A DNA stretch of 64,000 nucleotides, taken from the NCBI GenBank assembly GCA_937958265.1, contig CALGNX010000026.1, positions 1 through 64,000 on the forward strand, in the 5' to 3' direction. Shown here one piece after another: positions 1 to 8,215 of this stretch; within the stretch, counting starts at the first letter, position 1, and each line of letters starts with the position of its first letter. The notes below the pieces were generated by a model that saw only the letters and a list, made by a program, of their open reading frames with translations, was not told where the DNA came from and did no database searches. The stretch comes from an uncultured Algibacter sp. (lineage in GTDB: Bacteria; Bacteroidota; Bacteroidia; Flavobacteriales; Flavobacteriaceae). A program made the position numbers and the translations under genes.

Positions 1-7
1 TGATATT

Positions 8-199
8 ATGAAACAATCAGAAATTAAAGAATTATCAGTAGCTGAGTTACAAGAGAAACTTGGTGAAACTAAAAAGAGTTATGCAGACCTTAAAATGGCA
101 CATGCAATCTCTCCATTAGATAATCCAATTCAGTTACGTAACGTTAGACGTTCAGTATCTAGAATTGCAACAGAATTAACTAAAAGAGAAATACAGTAA
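8..199 (+). CDS. rpmC: 50S ribosomal protein L29 (uL29)
   Basis: Small 63-residue two-helix protein of the large subunit, located near the polypeptide exit tunnel. The L29 pattern is clear: an N-terminal Lys/Glu-rich helix, then a basic second helix with LRNVRRSVSRIATEL near the C terminus. The ATG is 7 bases into the window. In this operon order the gene before it would be rplP (L16), which lies outside. It is followed at 18 bases by rpsQ, and all genes to rpsN are closely packed in one transcription unit. Confidence 0.97.
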   Translation: MKQSEIKELSVAELQEKLGETKKSYADLKMAHAISPLDNPIQLRNVRRSVSRIATELTKREIQ

Positions 200-217
200 T
201 TGTATTCTGGCTGAAAG

Positions 218-475
218 ATGGAAAAAAGACATTTAAGAAAAGAACGTATAGGAATTGTTACTAGTAACAAAATGCAGAAATCAATTGTGGTTGCTGAAGT
301 TAAAAAAGTAAAACACCCTATGTACGGAAAGTTCGTTTTGAAAACAAAGAAATATGTTGCTCATGACGAAACAAACGATTGCAACATTGGAGATACAGTA
401 AAGATCATGGAAACACGACCTTTAAGTAAATCTAAATGTTGGAGATTAGTAGAAATCCTAGAAAGAGCTAAATAA
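218..475 (+). CDS. rpsQ: 30S ribosomal protein S17 (uS17)
   Basis: Primary 16S rRNA-binding protein of the small subunit with an OB fold, 85 residues, the usual length. Recognisable elements are the N-terminal [19 protein letters not shown] strand and the C-terminal [20 protein letters not shown] segment. Only 2 bases separate its stop codon from the rplN start, which points to translational coupling in the spc-type operon. Confidence 0.98.
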   Translation: MEKRHLRKERIGIVTSNKMQKSIVVAEVKKVKHPMYGKFVLKTKKYVAHDETNDCNIGDTVKIMETRPLSKSKCWRLVEILERAK

Positions 476-477
476 TT

Positions 478-846
478 ATGTTACAACAAGAATCAAGAAT
501 AAAGGTAGCAGACAATACGGGAGCTAAAGAGGTTTTAGTTATTCGTGTATTGGGTGGTACTAAGAGAAGATACGCTTCTGTTGGAGACAAGATAGTCGTT
601 TCGGTAAAAGATGCTACACCTAATGGGAACATTAAGAAAAAAGCAGTATCTACAGCAGTAGTTGTACGTACAAAAAAAGAGGTAAGAAGACCTGACGGAT
701 CTTATATAAGATTTGACGATAACGCATGTGTTTTATTAAACCCTACCGGGGAGATGAGAGGAACGCGTGTTTTTGGTCCTGTTGCTAGAGAGCTTCGTGA
801 TAAACAATTCATGAAGATTGTATCACTAGCACCGGAGGTGCTTTAA
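478..846 (+). CDS. rplN: 50S ribosomal protein L14 (uL14)
   Basis: Large-subunit protein at the interface with the small subunit, where it contacts 16S rRNA. It has 122 residues, the standard length. Diagnostic segments are [16 protein letters not shown] near residue 12, [14 protein letters not shown] in the middle and [13 protein letters not shown] near the C terminus. It sits between rpsQ and rplX as in nearly all bacteria. Confidence 0.99.
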   Translation: MLQQESRIKVADNTGAKEVLVIRVLGGTKRRYASVGDKIVVSVKDATPNGNIKKKAVSTAVVVRTKKEVRRPDGSYIRFDDNACVLLNPTGEMRGTRVFGPVARELRDKQFMKIVSLAPEVL

Positions 847-861
847 TACACAATAAGTAAA

Positions 862-1173
862 ATGACAAAGCTTAAAATAAAAACTGGAGATACTGTAAGG
901 GTACTTGCCGGAGACCATAAGGGGTCTGAGGGTGTAGTCCAAAAGGTATTTATAGAGAAGAACAAAGCGATTGTAGAGGGTGTGAATATGGTTAAGAAAC
1001 ACACTAAACCAAGTGCACAGAATCCTCAAGGTGGAATCGTAGAAAAAGAGGCTGCTATACATATTTCTAATTTATCTTTGTTAACTTCGAAGGGAGAGAC
1101 AACTAGAGTTGGATATAGAGTAGATGGCGGTAAAAAAGTAAGATTTTCAACAAAATCTAATGAAGTAATATAG
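862..1173 (+). CDS. rplX: 50S ribosomal protein L24 (uL24)
   Basis: Early assembly protein of the large subunit, 103 residues. The N terminus carries a KOW motif ([16 protein letters not shown], about residues 9-24) and the middle has the NMVKKHTKP loop typical of L24. The ATG is 15 bases after the rplN stop, and the next gene (rplE) starts 2 bases after its own stop. Confidence 0.98.
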   Translation: MTKLKIKTGDTVRVLAGDHKGSEGVVQKVFIEKNKAIVEGVNMVKKHTKPSAQNPQGGIVEKEAAIHISNLSLLTSKGETTRVGYRVDGGKKVRFSTKSNEVI

Positions 1174-1175
1174 TT

Positions 1176-1727
1176 ATGGCATATACACCTAGACTTAAAC
1201 AAGAGTATAAAAGCAAAGTAATTGCCACTCTTACAGACGAATTTGGATATAAAAATGTAATGCAGGTTCCAAAGCTTACTAAGATAGTAATATCTAAGGG
1301 CGTTGGTGCTGCGGTTGCAGACAAAAAGTTAATCGACTACGCTTTAGAAGAGGTAACTACAATATCTGGACAAAAGGCAATATCAACTTTATCTAAGAAG
1401 GATGTTGCAACATTTAAATTACGTAAAGGGATGCCTATAGGGGTTAAAGTAACTTTACGTGGCGAAAAAATGTATGAGTTTTTGGATCGTTTGGTAACAT
1501 CTGCACTTCCACGTGTTAGAGATTTCAACGGTATAAAGGCTACTGGATTTGACGGCAGAGGTAACTACAGTTTGGGGGTTACTGAGCAAATTATTTTTCC
1601 AGAAATAAATATTGATAAAGTCAATAAAATCTCGGGAATGGATATTACTTTTGTAACGACGGCAGATACGGATAAGGAAGCAAAATCATTACTAACGGAA
1701 TTAGGGTTACCTTTTCAAAAGAACTAA
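1176..1727 (+). CDS. rplE: 50S ribosomal protein L5 (uL5)
   Basis: 5S rRNA-binding protein of the central protuberance, 183 residues, typical for the family. The conserved blocks [40 protein letters not shown] and [16 protein letters not shown] are all present in order. It is co-transcribed with its neighbours, 2 bases after rplX and 3 bases before rpsN. Confidence 0.99.
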   Translation: MAYTPRLKQEYKSKVIATLTDEFGYKNVMQVPKLTKIVISKGVGAAVADKKLIDYALEEVTTISGQKAISTLSKKDVATFKLRKGMPIGVKVTLRGEKMYEFLDRLVTSALPRVRDFNGIKATGFDGRGNYSLGVTEQIIFPEINIDKVNKISGMDITFVTTADTDKEAKSLLTELGLPFQKN

Positions 1728-1730
1728 GAT

Positions 1731-2000
1731 ATGGCTAAAGAATCAATGAAAGCCCGTGAGGTAAAAAGAGCTAAAACGGTTGCTAAATATGCAGAGAAGC
1801 GTAAAGCGCTAAAAGAAGCTGGTGATTATGATGCATTGCAGAAATTACCAAAGAATGCATCACCTATTCGTCAACATAACAGATGTAAATTAACGGGAAG
1901 ACCAAAGGGTTACATGAGAACTTTCGGTATTTCTAGAGTTACATTTAGAGAAATGGCTAACCAAGGACTTATTCCTGGTGTAAGAAAAGCCAGTTGGTAA
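1731..2000 (+). CDS. rpsN: 30S ribosomal protein S14 (uS14), zinc-free form
   Basis: Small-subunit head protein, 89 residues. This is the long form without zinc. The four cysteines of the short zinc-binding type are absent, and the only cysteine is in the conserved block [14 protein letters not shown]. The C terminus GVRKASW is characteristic. A 68-base gap before rpsH is the first real spacer in the cluster. Confidence 0.98.
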   Translation: MAKESMKAREVKRAKTVAKYAEKRKALKEAGDYDALQKLPKNASPIRQHNRCKLTGRPKGYMRTFGISRVTFREMANQGLIPGVRKASW

Positions 2001-2068
2001 TATTATTAAAATAATCGGGTTTTAGGTTCGAGATATTTCGAAAACCAAGACCGCAAAATCAATTCATT

Positions 2069-2467
2069 ATGTATTCAGATCCAATTGCGGATTTTTTAAC
2101 AAGAATTAGGAATGCAGTGCGTGCCAACCATAGAGTGGTTGAGATACCGGCGTCTAATCTTAAAAAGGACATTACTAAAATATTATTCGAACAAGGATAT
2201 ATTTTAAGTTATAAGTTTGATGACTCATCTGTACAGGGTACTATTAAAATAGCACTTAAGTACAATAAGGAAACCAAAGAATCAGTTATTAAAAAGCTTC
2301 AGAGAATTAGTACTCCTGGTTTACGTAAGTACGCAGGCGCTAATGATTTACCACGTATCTTAAATGGTTTAGGTATTGCCATCGTTTCTACTTCGCATGG
2401 AGTTATGACGGGTAAGCAAGCTACCCGAGATAATGTTGGGGGAGAAGTTTTATGTTACGTATACTAA
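2069..2467 (+). CDS. rpsH: 30S ribosomal protein S8 (uS8)
   Basis: Central-domain 16S rRNA-binding protein, 132 residues. The N terminus DPIADFLTRIRNA and the C-terminal block STSHGVMTGKQA followed by GGEVLCYVY are textbook S8. In Escherichia coli S8 is the translational repressor of the spc operon. Whether the 68-base spacer upstream acts that way here cannot be read directly. Confidence 0.99.
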   Translation: MYSDPIADFLTRIRNAVRANHRVVEIPASNLKKDITKILFEQGYILSYKFDDSSVQGTIKIALKYNKETKESVIKKLQRISTPGLRKYAGANDLPRILNGLGIAIVSTSHGVMTGKQATRDNVGGEVLCYVY

Positions 2468-2484
2468 TTTAAAGCCATAAAGAA

Positions 2485-3027
2485 ATGTCAAGAATAGGAA
2501 ATAATCCAGTAGCCATTCCAGAAGGTGTAACAGTCGACGTTAAAGACAACGTGGTTACTGTAAAAGGAAAATTAGGAGAGTTAGCACAGAATTTCGGTAC
2601 TGTTGAAATTAAGGTTGAAGATGGTATGGTATTAGTTACTCGATCATCTGATACTAAGGATCAAAAAGCCAAGCATGGTTTATACAGGTCTTTAATGAAC
2701 AATATGGTTGAAGGTGTCTCTAAGGGATGGTCTAAAGAGTTGGAATTGGTTGGTGTAGGTTATAGAGCATCTAATCAAGGTCAGAAATTAGATTTAGCAT
2801 TAGGTTTTTCTCACAATATTGTTTTGAATGTAGCCCCGGAGGTTAAAGTTGAGACGGTTTCTGAGAAAGGTAAGAATCCTATCATAAAGTTAACATCGTT
2901 CGATAAGCAACTTGTTGGTCAAGTAGCAGCGAAAATTCGCGGTTTCAGACCACCTGAGCCTTATAAAGGTAAAGGTATTAAATTTGTTGGTGAAGAATTA
3001 AGAAGAAAAGCAGGTAAATCAGCTTAA
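2485..3027 (+). CDS. rplF: 50S ribosomal protein L6 (uL6)
   Basis: Large-subunit protein near the sarcin-ricin loop and the factor-binding site, 180 residues. The N terminus MSRIGNNPVAIPEGV and the C-terminal signature PPEPYKGKGIKFVGEELRRK are diagnostic. It is composed of two related alpha/beta domains as usual. It starts 17 bases after rpsH and is followed after 10 bases by rplR. Confidence 0.99.
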   Translation: MSRIGNNPVAIPEGVTVDVKDNVVTVKGKLGELAQNFGTVEIKVEDGMVLVTRSSDTKDQKAKHGLYRSLMNNMVEGVSKGWSKELELVGVGYRASNQGQKLDLALGFSHNIVLNVAPEVKVETVSEKGKNPIIKLTSFDKQLVGQVAAKIRGFRPPEPYKGKGIKFVGEELRRKAGKSA

Positions 3028-3037
3028 TAATTAGGTT

Positions 3038-3394
3038 ATGGCATTGACAAAAAACGAAAGAAGACTAAGAATAAAGAGCAGAATCCGGAAGGTTGTTTCT
3101 GGTTCGGAGACGAAACCTAGGTTAGCTGTTTATAGAAGTAATAAGGAGATTTATGCTCAAATTGTAGACGATGTAAATGGTAAAACTATCAGTGCGTCAT
3201 CATCAAGAGACAAGGATATTAGTGCTACTAAAGCAACTAAATCAGAGGTAGCGAAGTTAGTAGGTAAGTCACTTGCTGAAAAAGCTTTAAAGGCGGGTAT
3301 AGAAACAATCTCTTTTGATAGAGGTGGTTACTTATACCACGGAAGAGTAAAATCGCTAGCAGAAGGTGCTAGAGAAGCAGGACTTAAATTCTAA
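3038..3394 (+). CDS. rplR: 50S ribosomal protein L18 (uL18)
   Basis: 5S rRNA-binding protein, 118 residues. Recognised by the basic N terminus (RRLRIKSRIRKVVSG), the segment KPRLAVYRSNKEIYAQIVDD and the C-terminal block FDRGGYLYHGRVKSLAEGAR. It is closely followed (6 bases) by rpsE. Confidence 0.99.
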   Translation: MALTKNERRLRIKSRIRKVVSGSETKPRLAVYRSNKEIYAQIVDDVNGKTISASSSRDKDISATKATKSEVAKLVGKSLAEKALKAGIETISFDRGGYLYHGRVKSLAEGAREAGLKF

Positions 3395-3400
3395 TAAATT

Positions 3401-3925
3401 ATGTTTAAGAAATATAAAAGTGCAGAATTAGTAAAACCAGGTGGTTTAGATCTTAAAGATCGTTTGGTTGGTGTACAAAGGGTTACCAAGGTAACTAAAG
3501 GTGGTAGAGCGTTTGGTTTTTCAGCAATTGTTGTTGTTGGTGATGAAGCTGGAGTTGTAGGACAAGGTTTGGGTAAATCTAAGGATGTTGCCAGCGCAAT
3601 AGCGAAGGCTGTTGAAGACGCTAAGAAAAACCTAGTGAGAATTCCTATTATTAAGGGAACTTTACCACATGAGCAAAAAGGTAAGTACGGAGGTGCGCGT
3701 GTTAATATTATACCTGCCGCTCCTGGTACAGGAGTAATTGCTGGTGGGGCTGTAAGAACGGTTCTCGAGGCAGTTGGTGTACATGACGTATTATCAAAAT
3801 CTCAAGGTTCTTCTAATCCTCATAATGTTGTAAAGGCTACATTTGATGCTTTATTACAATTAAGGGATGCTAATGCAATCGCTAGAGAAAGAGGTATTAC
3901 ACTTGAACAAGTTTTTAACGCTTAA
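3401..3925 (+). CDS. rpsE: 30S ribosomal protein S5 (uS5)
   Basis: Small-subunit protein needed for decoding accuracy, 174 residues. It has the N-terminal double-stranded RNA-binding-like domain ([20 protein letters not shown], then [11 protein letters not shown]) and the C-terminal domain with [20 protein letters not shown] and the [14 protein letters not shown] helix. The arrangement is normal, with rpmD following after 11 bases. Confidence 0.99.
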   Translation: MFKKYKSAELVKPGGLDLKDRLVGVQRVTKVTKGGRAFGFSAIVVVGDEAGVVGQGLGKSKDVASAIAKAVEDAKKNLVRIPIIKGTLPHEQKGKYGGARVNIIPAAPGTGVIAGGAVRTVLEAVGVHDVLSKSQGSSNPHNVVKATFDALLQLRDANAIARERGITLEQVFNA

Positions 3926-3936
3926 TAAAGACAGAG

Positions 3937-4116
3937 ATGGCAAAAATTAAAGTAAAAAAAGTTAAAAGCGCAATCAATCGTACGCTAAGACAAAAAAGAA
4001 CTTTGGAAGCTCTAGGTCTTAAAAAGATTGGTCAGGTAATAGAGCATGATGCTACACCAAATATTCTTGGTATGGTTGCTAAAGTTTCACATTTAGTTTC
4101 TGTAGAGGAAGCTTAA
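3937..4116 (+). CDS. rpmD: 50S ribosomal protein L30 (uL30)
   Basis: A short gene of 59 codons between rpsE and rplO. The translation starts MAKIKVKKVKSAINR, continues with TLEALGLKKIGQVIEHDATP and ends SHLVSVEEA. It matches the small L30 family, whose bacterial members are about 60 residues. ATG at 3937, stop TAA at 4114-4116. Position and size fit the universal rpsE-rpmD-rplO order. Confidence 0.96.
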   Translation: MAKIKVKKVKSAINRTLRQKRTLEALGLKKIGQVIEHDATPNILGMVAKVSHLVSVEEA

Positions 4117-4132
4117 AAATATAAACTGAAAA

Positions 4133-4585
4133 ATGGATTTAAGTAATTTAAAACCTGCAGAGGGTTCTGTAAAAAACCAGGGTAAAAGAATAGGTAGAGG
4201 ACAAGGTTCTGGAAAAGGAGGTACTGCTACACGTGGTCACAAGGGTGCTAAATCGCGTTCTGGTTATTCTAAGAAATTAGGATTCGAAGGTGGCCAAATG
4301 CCATTGCAGAGACGTGTTCCTAAATTTGGTTTTACAAACATTAATCGTAAGGAATATCAAGGTATAAATCTTGATGTGTTACAGGCAATGGTTGATGAAA
4401 ACAAAATAAAGGATTCAGTTGATTTTGATTCATTATTTACAAATGGTTTAGCTGGAAAGAATGATCTAGTTAAAATATTAGGTAGAGGTGAGCTAAAAAC
4501 TAAATTAAAGGTATCGGCTCATAAGTTTACTGCTTCAGCAAAGGCTGCTATAGAGGCTGCTGGCGGAGAAGCTGTAACTATTTAA
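4133..4585 (+). CDS. rplO: 50S ribosomal protein L15 (uL15)
   Basis: Large-subunit protein, 150 residues. It has the glycine-rich N-terminal extension that runs into rRNA (GKRIGRGQGSGKGGTATRG, GHKGAKSRSG) and the C-terminal globular domain (LVKILGRGELKTKLKVSAHK). It is followed after 13 bases by secY, the usual order. Confidence 0.99.
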   Translation: MDLSNLKPAEGSVKNQGKRIGRGQGSGKGGTATRGHKGAKSRSGYSKKLGFEGGQMPLQRRVPKFGFTNINRKEYQGINLDVLQAMVDENKIKDSVDFDSLFTNGLAGKNDLVKILGRGELKTKLKVSAHKFTASAKAAIEAAGGEAVTI

Positions 4586-4598
4586 GACATTTATAGGT

Positions 4599-5954
4599 AT
4601 GAAATTTATAGAATCAATAAAAAATGTTTGGAAAATAGAAGAACTTAGAAATAGAATCATTGTAACTTTGAGTCTGTTATTGGTTTATCGTTTTGGTGCT
4701 CAAGTGGTTTTACCGGGTATAGATGCTTCTCAATTGGGAGGGTTGGCCGATAAAACAGACGGTGGTTTGTTAGGCTTACTTAACGCTTTTACTGGTGGAG
4801 CTTTCGCTAATGCTTCGGTTTTTGCATTGGGTATCATGCCATACATTTCTGCTTCTATTGTTGTACAATTAATGGGTATTGCTATTCCTTATCTGCAAAA
4901 GTTGCAAAAGGAAGGCGCTAGTGGTCAGAAAAAAATTAATCAGATTACACGGTGGTTAACTATAGCTATCTGTTTGTTACAAGCTCCTGGATATTTAGCT
5001 AGTTTACCTGCTTTAGGGATCCCTCAAGGTGCCTTTTTATTAGGAACTGGACCGTTGTTTTATTTCTCTTCAGTGTCAATTTTAGTAACAGGTTGCATCT
5101 TTGCGATGTGGTTGGGTGAAAAAATTACTGATAAGGGTATTGGTAATGGTATATCCTTATTAATTATGGTTGGTATTATTGCTACCTTACCTCAGTCTTT
5201 CTTACAAAATGCGGCTACGCGTTTAGAAGGCGGTGGAAACGGCGGCCTTATGATGGTTCTTATAGAATTTGTTATTTGGTTTGTTATAATTTTAGCTTGT
5301 ATTATGCTTGTTATGGGTGTTCGTAGAATAGCTGTACAGTATGCAAGAAGAACTGCTTCTGGTGGTTATGAAAAAAGTGATGTTGAAGGTTCGCGCCAAT
5401 ACATACCTTTAAAGCTTAATGCTTCAGGGGTGATGCCTATTATCTTTGCTCAGGCTATAATGTTTGTTCCGAGTTTAGTTGGAAGTTCTGCATTGTTAAA
5501 GGAAACGACTGCTGGTACTTGGATGCAGACTAATTATTCTGATATGTTTGGCTTTTGGTATAATCTTACCTTTGCCTTATTAATTATTGTTTTCACTTAT
5601 TTCTATACAGCTATTACTGTACCTACTAACAAAATGGCCGATGACCTTAAACGTAGTGGAGGTTTCATACCGGGTATTCGTCCGGGCTCGGAGACTTCTG
5701 AGTATCTTGACAAAATAATGTCACAGATTACGTTGCCTGGTTCTATATTTTTAGCTTTAGTTGCTGTGTTTCCGGCTTTTATTGTTAAACTTTTAGGAGT
5801 TCAACAAGGTTGGGCGTTATTCTTTGGTGGTACTTCCTTATTGATTATGGTGGGGGTTGCTATAGATACGATGCAGCAAATCAATTCATATTTGCTAAAT
5901 AGGCATTATGATGGTTTAATGAAAACTGGTAAAAACAGGAAATCGGTTGCTTAA
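4599..5954 (+). CDS. secY: Preprotein translocase subunit SecY
   Basis: Central channel subunit of the SecYEG inner-membrane translocon, 451 residues with the expected ten hydrophobic segments. Family hallmarks are the plug-region start (LLLVYRFGAQVVLPGID), PYISASIVVQLMGIAIP, the cytosolic loop with YARR, and PLKLNASGVMPIIFAQAI. The C-terminal half carries SGGFIPGIRPG, as expected. It lies within the ribosomal cluster, and infA follows directly without adk or map between them. It would export the many Sec-dependent lipoproteins and T9SS substrates encoded in this window. Confidence 0.99.
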   Translation: MKFIESIKNVWKIEELRNRIIVTLSLLLVYRFGAQVVLPGIDASQLGGLADKTDGGLLGLLNAFTGGAFANASVFALGIMPYISASIVVQLMGIAIPYLQKLQKEGASGQKKINQITRWLTIAICLLQAPGYLASLPALGIPQGAFLLGTGPLFYFSSVSILVTGCIFAMWLGEKITDKGIGNGISLLIMVGIIATLPQSFLQNAATRLEGGGNGGLMMVLIEFVIWFVIILACIMLVMGVRRIAVQYARRTASGGYEKSDVEGSRQYIPLKLNASGVMPIIFAQAIMFVPSLVGSSALLKETTAGTWMQTNYSDMFGFWYNLTFALLIIVFTYFYTAITVPTNKMADDLKRSGGFIPGIRPGSETSEYLDKIMSQITLPGSIFLALVAVFPAFIVKLLGVQQGWALFFGGTSLLIMVGVAIDTMQQINSYLLNRHYDGLMKTGKNRKSVA

Positions 5955-5995
5955 TATATATGTTGCTCCAAACGGTAATATTTAAATATTATTAT

Positions 5996-6003
5996 TAAAT
6001 TTG
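5996..6003 (+). promoter_or_regulatory. Candidate Bacteroidetes -7 box upstream of infA
   Basis: TAAATTTG matches the Bacteroidetes -7 consensus TAnnTTTG and lies 43 bases before the infA ATG. A 14-base palindrome (AATATTTAAATATT, 5977-5990) sits just upstream of it. No well-placed -33 TTG was found, so this is a secondary internal promoter candidate at best. Confidence 0.4.
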
Positions 6004-6046
6004 CGAGCTTATATATTTATTGAAATTTAGTATAACAAGGTATATT

Positions 6047-6262
6047 ATGGCAAAACAAGCGGCAATAGAACAAGATGGAACTATTATTGAGGCATTATCA
6101 AATGCCATGTTCCGTGTAGAATTAGAGAATGGTCACATTGTGACGGCACATATTTCCGGTAAAATGCGCATGCATTACATTAAATTGTTACCGGGAGATA
6201 AAGTAAAACTAGAAATGAGTCCTTATGATTTAACGAAGGCTCGTATAACTTATAGATACTAA
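6047..6262 (+). CDS. infA: Translation initiation factor IF-1
   Basis: OB-fold factor that binds the A site of the 30S subunit during initiation, 71 residues. It begins [20 protein letters not shown] and contains [20 protein letters not shown] and [20 protein letters not shown], a near-perfect IF-1. An in-frame upstream codon at 6020 would add nine residues that IF-1 proteins do not have, so the ATG at 6047 is chosen. rpmJ follows after 4 bases. Confidence 0.98.
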   Translation: MAKQAAIEQDGTIIEALSNAMFRVELENGHIVTAHISGKMRMHYIKLLPGDKVKLEMSPYDLTKARITYRY

Positions 6263-6266
6263 TACG

Positions 6267-6383
6267 ATGAAAGTAAGAGCATCAGTAAAGAAAAGAAGCG
6301 CAGATTGTAAAATTGTGCGTAGAAAAGGAAGACTTTACGTAATTAACAAAAAGAATCCTAGATTTAAACAAAGACAAGGGTAA
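6267..6383 (+). CDS. rpmJ: 50S ribosomal protein L36 (bL36), zinc-free form
   Basis: A 38-codon gene starting [19 protein letters not shown] and ending NPRFKQRQG, the hallmark ends of L36. Of the four zinc ligands of the classical form (three Cys, one His) only one cysteine (residue 14) remains. The others are Ser11, Asn27 and Phe33 in the aligned positions. It is therefore a zinc-independent type. Position between infA and rpsM is canonical. Confidence 0.96.
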   Translation: MKVRASVKKRSADCKIVRRKGRLYVINKKNPRFKQRQG

Positions 6384-6476
6384 ACTTAGTCATTTAGTTT
6401 TAAATATTTAACTATTGATTTCGTAAGAAACTAGTACATTATTTATTTATTGCTAATAGCTACAAACTGAAAAGAT

Positions 6477-6851
6477 ATGGCAAGAATTGCAGGTGTAGAC
6501 ATACCAAAGAACAAAAGAGGTGTTATTTCACTTACTTACATTTATGGAGTGGGTAGAAGTAGGGCAAAAGAAATTTTGGCTGAAGCTAAGGTTGAGGAAA
6601 ATACAAAAGTTCAAGATTGGACCGATGATCAGATTGCTGGTATAAGGGATGCTGTTGGTACTTTTACAATTGAAGGTGAATTACGTTCTGAGACACAATT
6701 AAACATTAAGCGATTAATGGATATTGGATGCTATAGAGGAATTCGTCATAGATCGGGTCTTCCTTTAAGAGGACAGCGAACTAAAAATAATTCTAGAACT
6801 AGAAAAGGTAGAAGAAAAACTGTTGCTAATAAAAAGAAGGCAACTAAATAA
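6477..6851 (+). CDS. rpsM: 30S ribosomal protein S13 (uS13)
   Basis: Head protein that contacts the P-site tRNA and bridges to the large subunit, 124 residues. It begins [20 protein letters not shown] and has the helix-two-turn-helix block [12 protein letters not shown]. The C-terminal signature is [20 protein letters not shown], followed by a basic tail. A 93-base spacer precedes it and a 102-base spacer follows; neither holds a clear promoter box. Confidence 0.99.
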   Translation: MARIAGVDIPKNKRGVISLTYIYGVGRSRAKEILAEAKVEENTKVQDWTDDQIAGIRDAVGTFTIEGELRSETQLNIKRLMDIGCYRGIRHRSGLPLRGQRTKNNSRTRKGRRKTVANKKKATK

Positions 6852-6953
6852 TAATTTAGTCTTTAGTGTTTAGACGTTGGAAGGAATCTGTTTGAAATTA
6901 TACATGTTTAGGATTCTAGCGACTATCAACTATTAACTAAGAACTATTAAATT

Positions 6954-7337
6954 ATGGCAAAAACAAGCACAAAAAAGCGTAAAGTAATTGTAGACGCTGT
7001 GGGAGAAGCACATATTACTGCTTCTTTTAACAATATTATTATTTCACTTACGAATAAAAAGGGGGATGTTATCTCTTGGTCATCTGCAGGTAAAATGGGT
7101 TTTAGGGGTTCTAAAAAGAACACACCTTATGCTGCACAATTAGCCGCAGAGGATGCAGCTGGTGTTGCTACAGAGGCAGGGCTAAAAAAAGTTAAGGCAT
7201 ATGTTAAGGGACCTGGTAATGGTAGAGAATCTGCTATTCGTTCTATACATAATGCTGGTATCGAAGTAACGGAAATAATCGATGTTACTCCATTACCTCA
7301 CAACGGTTGTCGTCCACCTAAAAGAAGACGTGTGTAA
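6954..7337 (+). CDS. rpsK: 30S ribosomal protein S11 (uS11)
   Basis: Platform protein of the small subunit, 127 residues. Recognised by [55 protein letters not shown] and the C terminus [15 protein letters not shown]. It is followed by a strong hairpin at about 7363-7401, which may end or attenuate the upstream transcript. Confidence 0.99.
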   Translation: MAKTSTKKRKVIVDAVGEAHITASFNNIIISLTNKKGDVISWSSAGKMGFRGSKKNTPYAAQLAAEDAAGVATEAGLKKVKAYVKGPGNGRESAIRSIHNAGIEVTEIIDVTPLPHNGCRPPKRRRV

Positions 7338-7362
7338 TTTTTATATTACATATAATTGATTA

Positions 7363-7401
7363 AAATAATAATATCACCTAGGTTTAGGTGATATTATTAT
7401 T
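7363..7401 (+). terminator. Long AT-rich hairpin after rpsK
   Basis: An inverted repeat of about 18 base pairs: left arm AATAATAATATCACCTA, a short loop, then the matching right arm, with a T-rich stretch at its end. It lies 26 bases after the rpsK stop and directly before a promoter box. It could terminate or attenuate the upstream ribosomal transcript. The exact edges may be off by one base. Confidence 0.6.
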
Positions 7402-7406
7402 TTATG

Positions 7407-7414
7407 TACATTTG
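7407..7414 (+). promoter_or_regulatory. Candidate -7 box for rpsD-rpoA-rplQ
   Basis: TACATTTG matches TAnnTTTG and follows immediately after the hairpin behind rpsK. A start about 7 bases later would give a leader of roughly 95 bases before rpsD, containing the nested helices described separately. No convincing -33 TTG is seen at the usual distance. Confidence 0.5.
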
Positions 7415-7446
7415 CAAAAATTAAATAATTATTAACAAGTATTAAC

Positions 7447-7502
7447 GAGAGATTTACGGTTGTCGAAGGATAAGATTAAGACCTTAATTCACAATCACTC
7501 TC
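7447..7502 (+). promoter_or_regulatory. Candidate structured leader of rpsD operon
   Basis: Three nested or consecutive helices can be read in the RNA. GAGAG (7447-7451) pairs with CTCTC (7498-7502). Inside it GGTTGT (7458-7463) pairs with ACAATC (7491-7496) with one wobble. At the tip ATTAAG (7475-7480) pairs with CTTAAT (7483-7488), probably as a five-pair stem with a four-base loop. The leader ends 15 bases before the S4 start codon. In other bacteria S4 represses its own operon by binding such a leader; that role here is inference. Confidence 0.4.
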
Positions 7503-7517
7503 ATAACAAAAATTAAA

Positions 7518-8123
7518 ATGGCAAGATATACTGGTCCTAAAACTAAAATAGCACGTAAATTCGGTGAAGCTATATTTGGGGAAGATAAATCGTTTGAAAA
7601 AAGAAATTATCCTCCGGGACAACATGGTAACGCAAGAAGACGCGGAAAGAAATCTGAATATGCAATCCAGTTAATGGAAAAGCAGAAAGCTAAATATACT
7701 TATGGTATTTTAGAAAGACAGTTTAGAGGTTTGTTTAAAAAAGCTAGAGCTGCTCAGGGAATTACTGGTGAAGTTTTATTGCAACTATGTGAATCTAGAT
7801 TAGATAATGTTGTTTTTAGAATGGGTATTGCTCCGACTAGAAGTGGTGCAAGGCAATTGGTTTCTCATAAGCATATTACTGTTAATGGTGAGTTGGTTAA
7901 CATTCCATCTTATAACCTAAAGGCAGGAGATATTGTTGCAGTTAGAGAAAAATCGAAGTCGCTTGAGACTATAGATAGATCATTATCAAACTCTAGTAAT
8001 GTTTTTGAATGGATGACTTGGAATTCCGATACAAAACAGGGTACCTATGTTTCTATTCCTGCAAGAATCCAAATTCCTGAAAACATTAACGAGCAGTTTA
8101 TAGTAGAATTATATTCTAAGTAA
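7518..8123 (+). CDS. rpsD: 30S ribosomal protein S4 (uS4)
   Basis: Primary 16S rRNA-binding assembly protein, 201 residues. It begins [20 protein letters not shown] and contains [20 protein letters not shown]. The S4 RNA-binding domain is at about residues 94-155 ([20 protein letters not shown], then [16 protein letters not shown]). It is first in a likely separate unit with rpoA and rplQ, preceded by a hairpin, a promoter box and a foldable leader. S4 is therefore a candidate autoregulator. Confidence 0.99.
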   Translation: MARYTGPKTKIARKFGEAIFGEDKSFEKRNYPPGQHGNARRRGKKSEYAIQLMEKQKAKYTYGILERQFRGLFKKARAAQGITGEVLLQLCESRLDNVVFRMGIAPTRSGARQLVSHKHITVNGELVNIPSYNLKAGDIVAVREKSKSLETIDRSLSNSSNVFEWMTWNSDTKQGTYVSIPARIQIPENINEQFIVELYSK

Positions 8124-8215
8124 TTATTAATAATATTGGTATTAGGCCAAAGGATTTATTTGTATTCTTCAGACTTCTGAATCGCGCAATCTAGTAACAA
8201 TTAAAAAGAAGAAAA

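Noticed and set aside
1-7. Possible end of rplP at the left edge
   Set aside because: Only seven bases are visible; a stop codon in the rplP frame cannot be confirmed.
826-1062. Minus-strand frame of 78 codons over rplX
   Set aside because: Shadow of the ribosomal protein genes on the plus strand.
6852-6953. Repetitive-looking ACTATCAACTATTAACTAAG string before rpsK, as a possible regulatory repeat
   Set aside because: Low-complexity AT-rich DNA with no exact repeat unit or stable fold; not supported as a feature.
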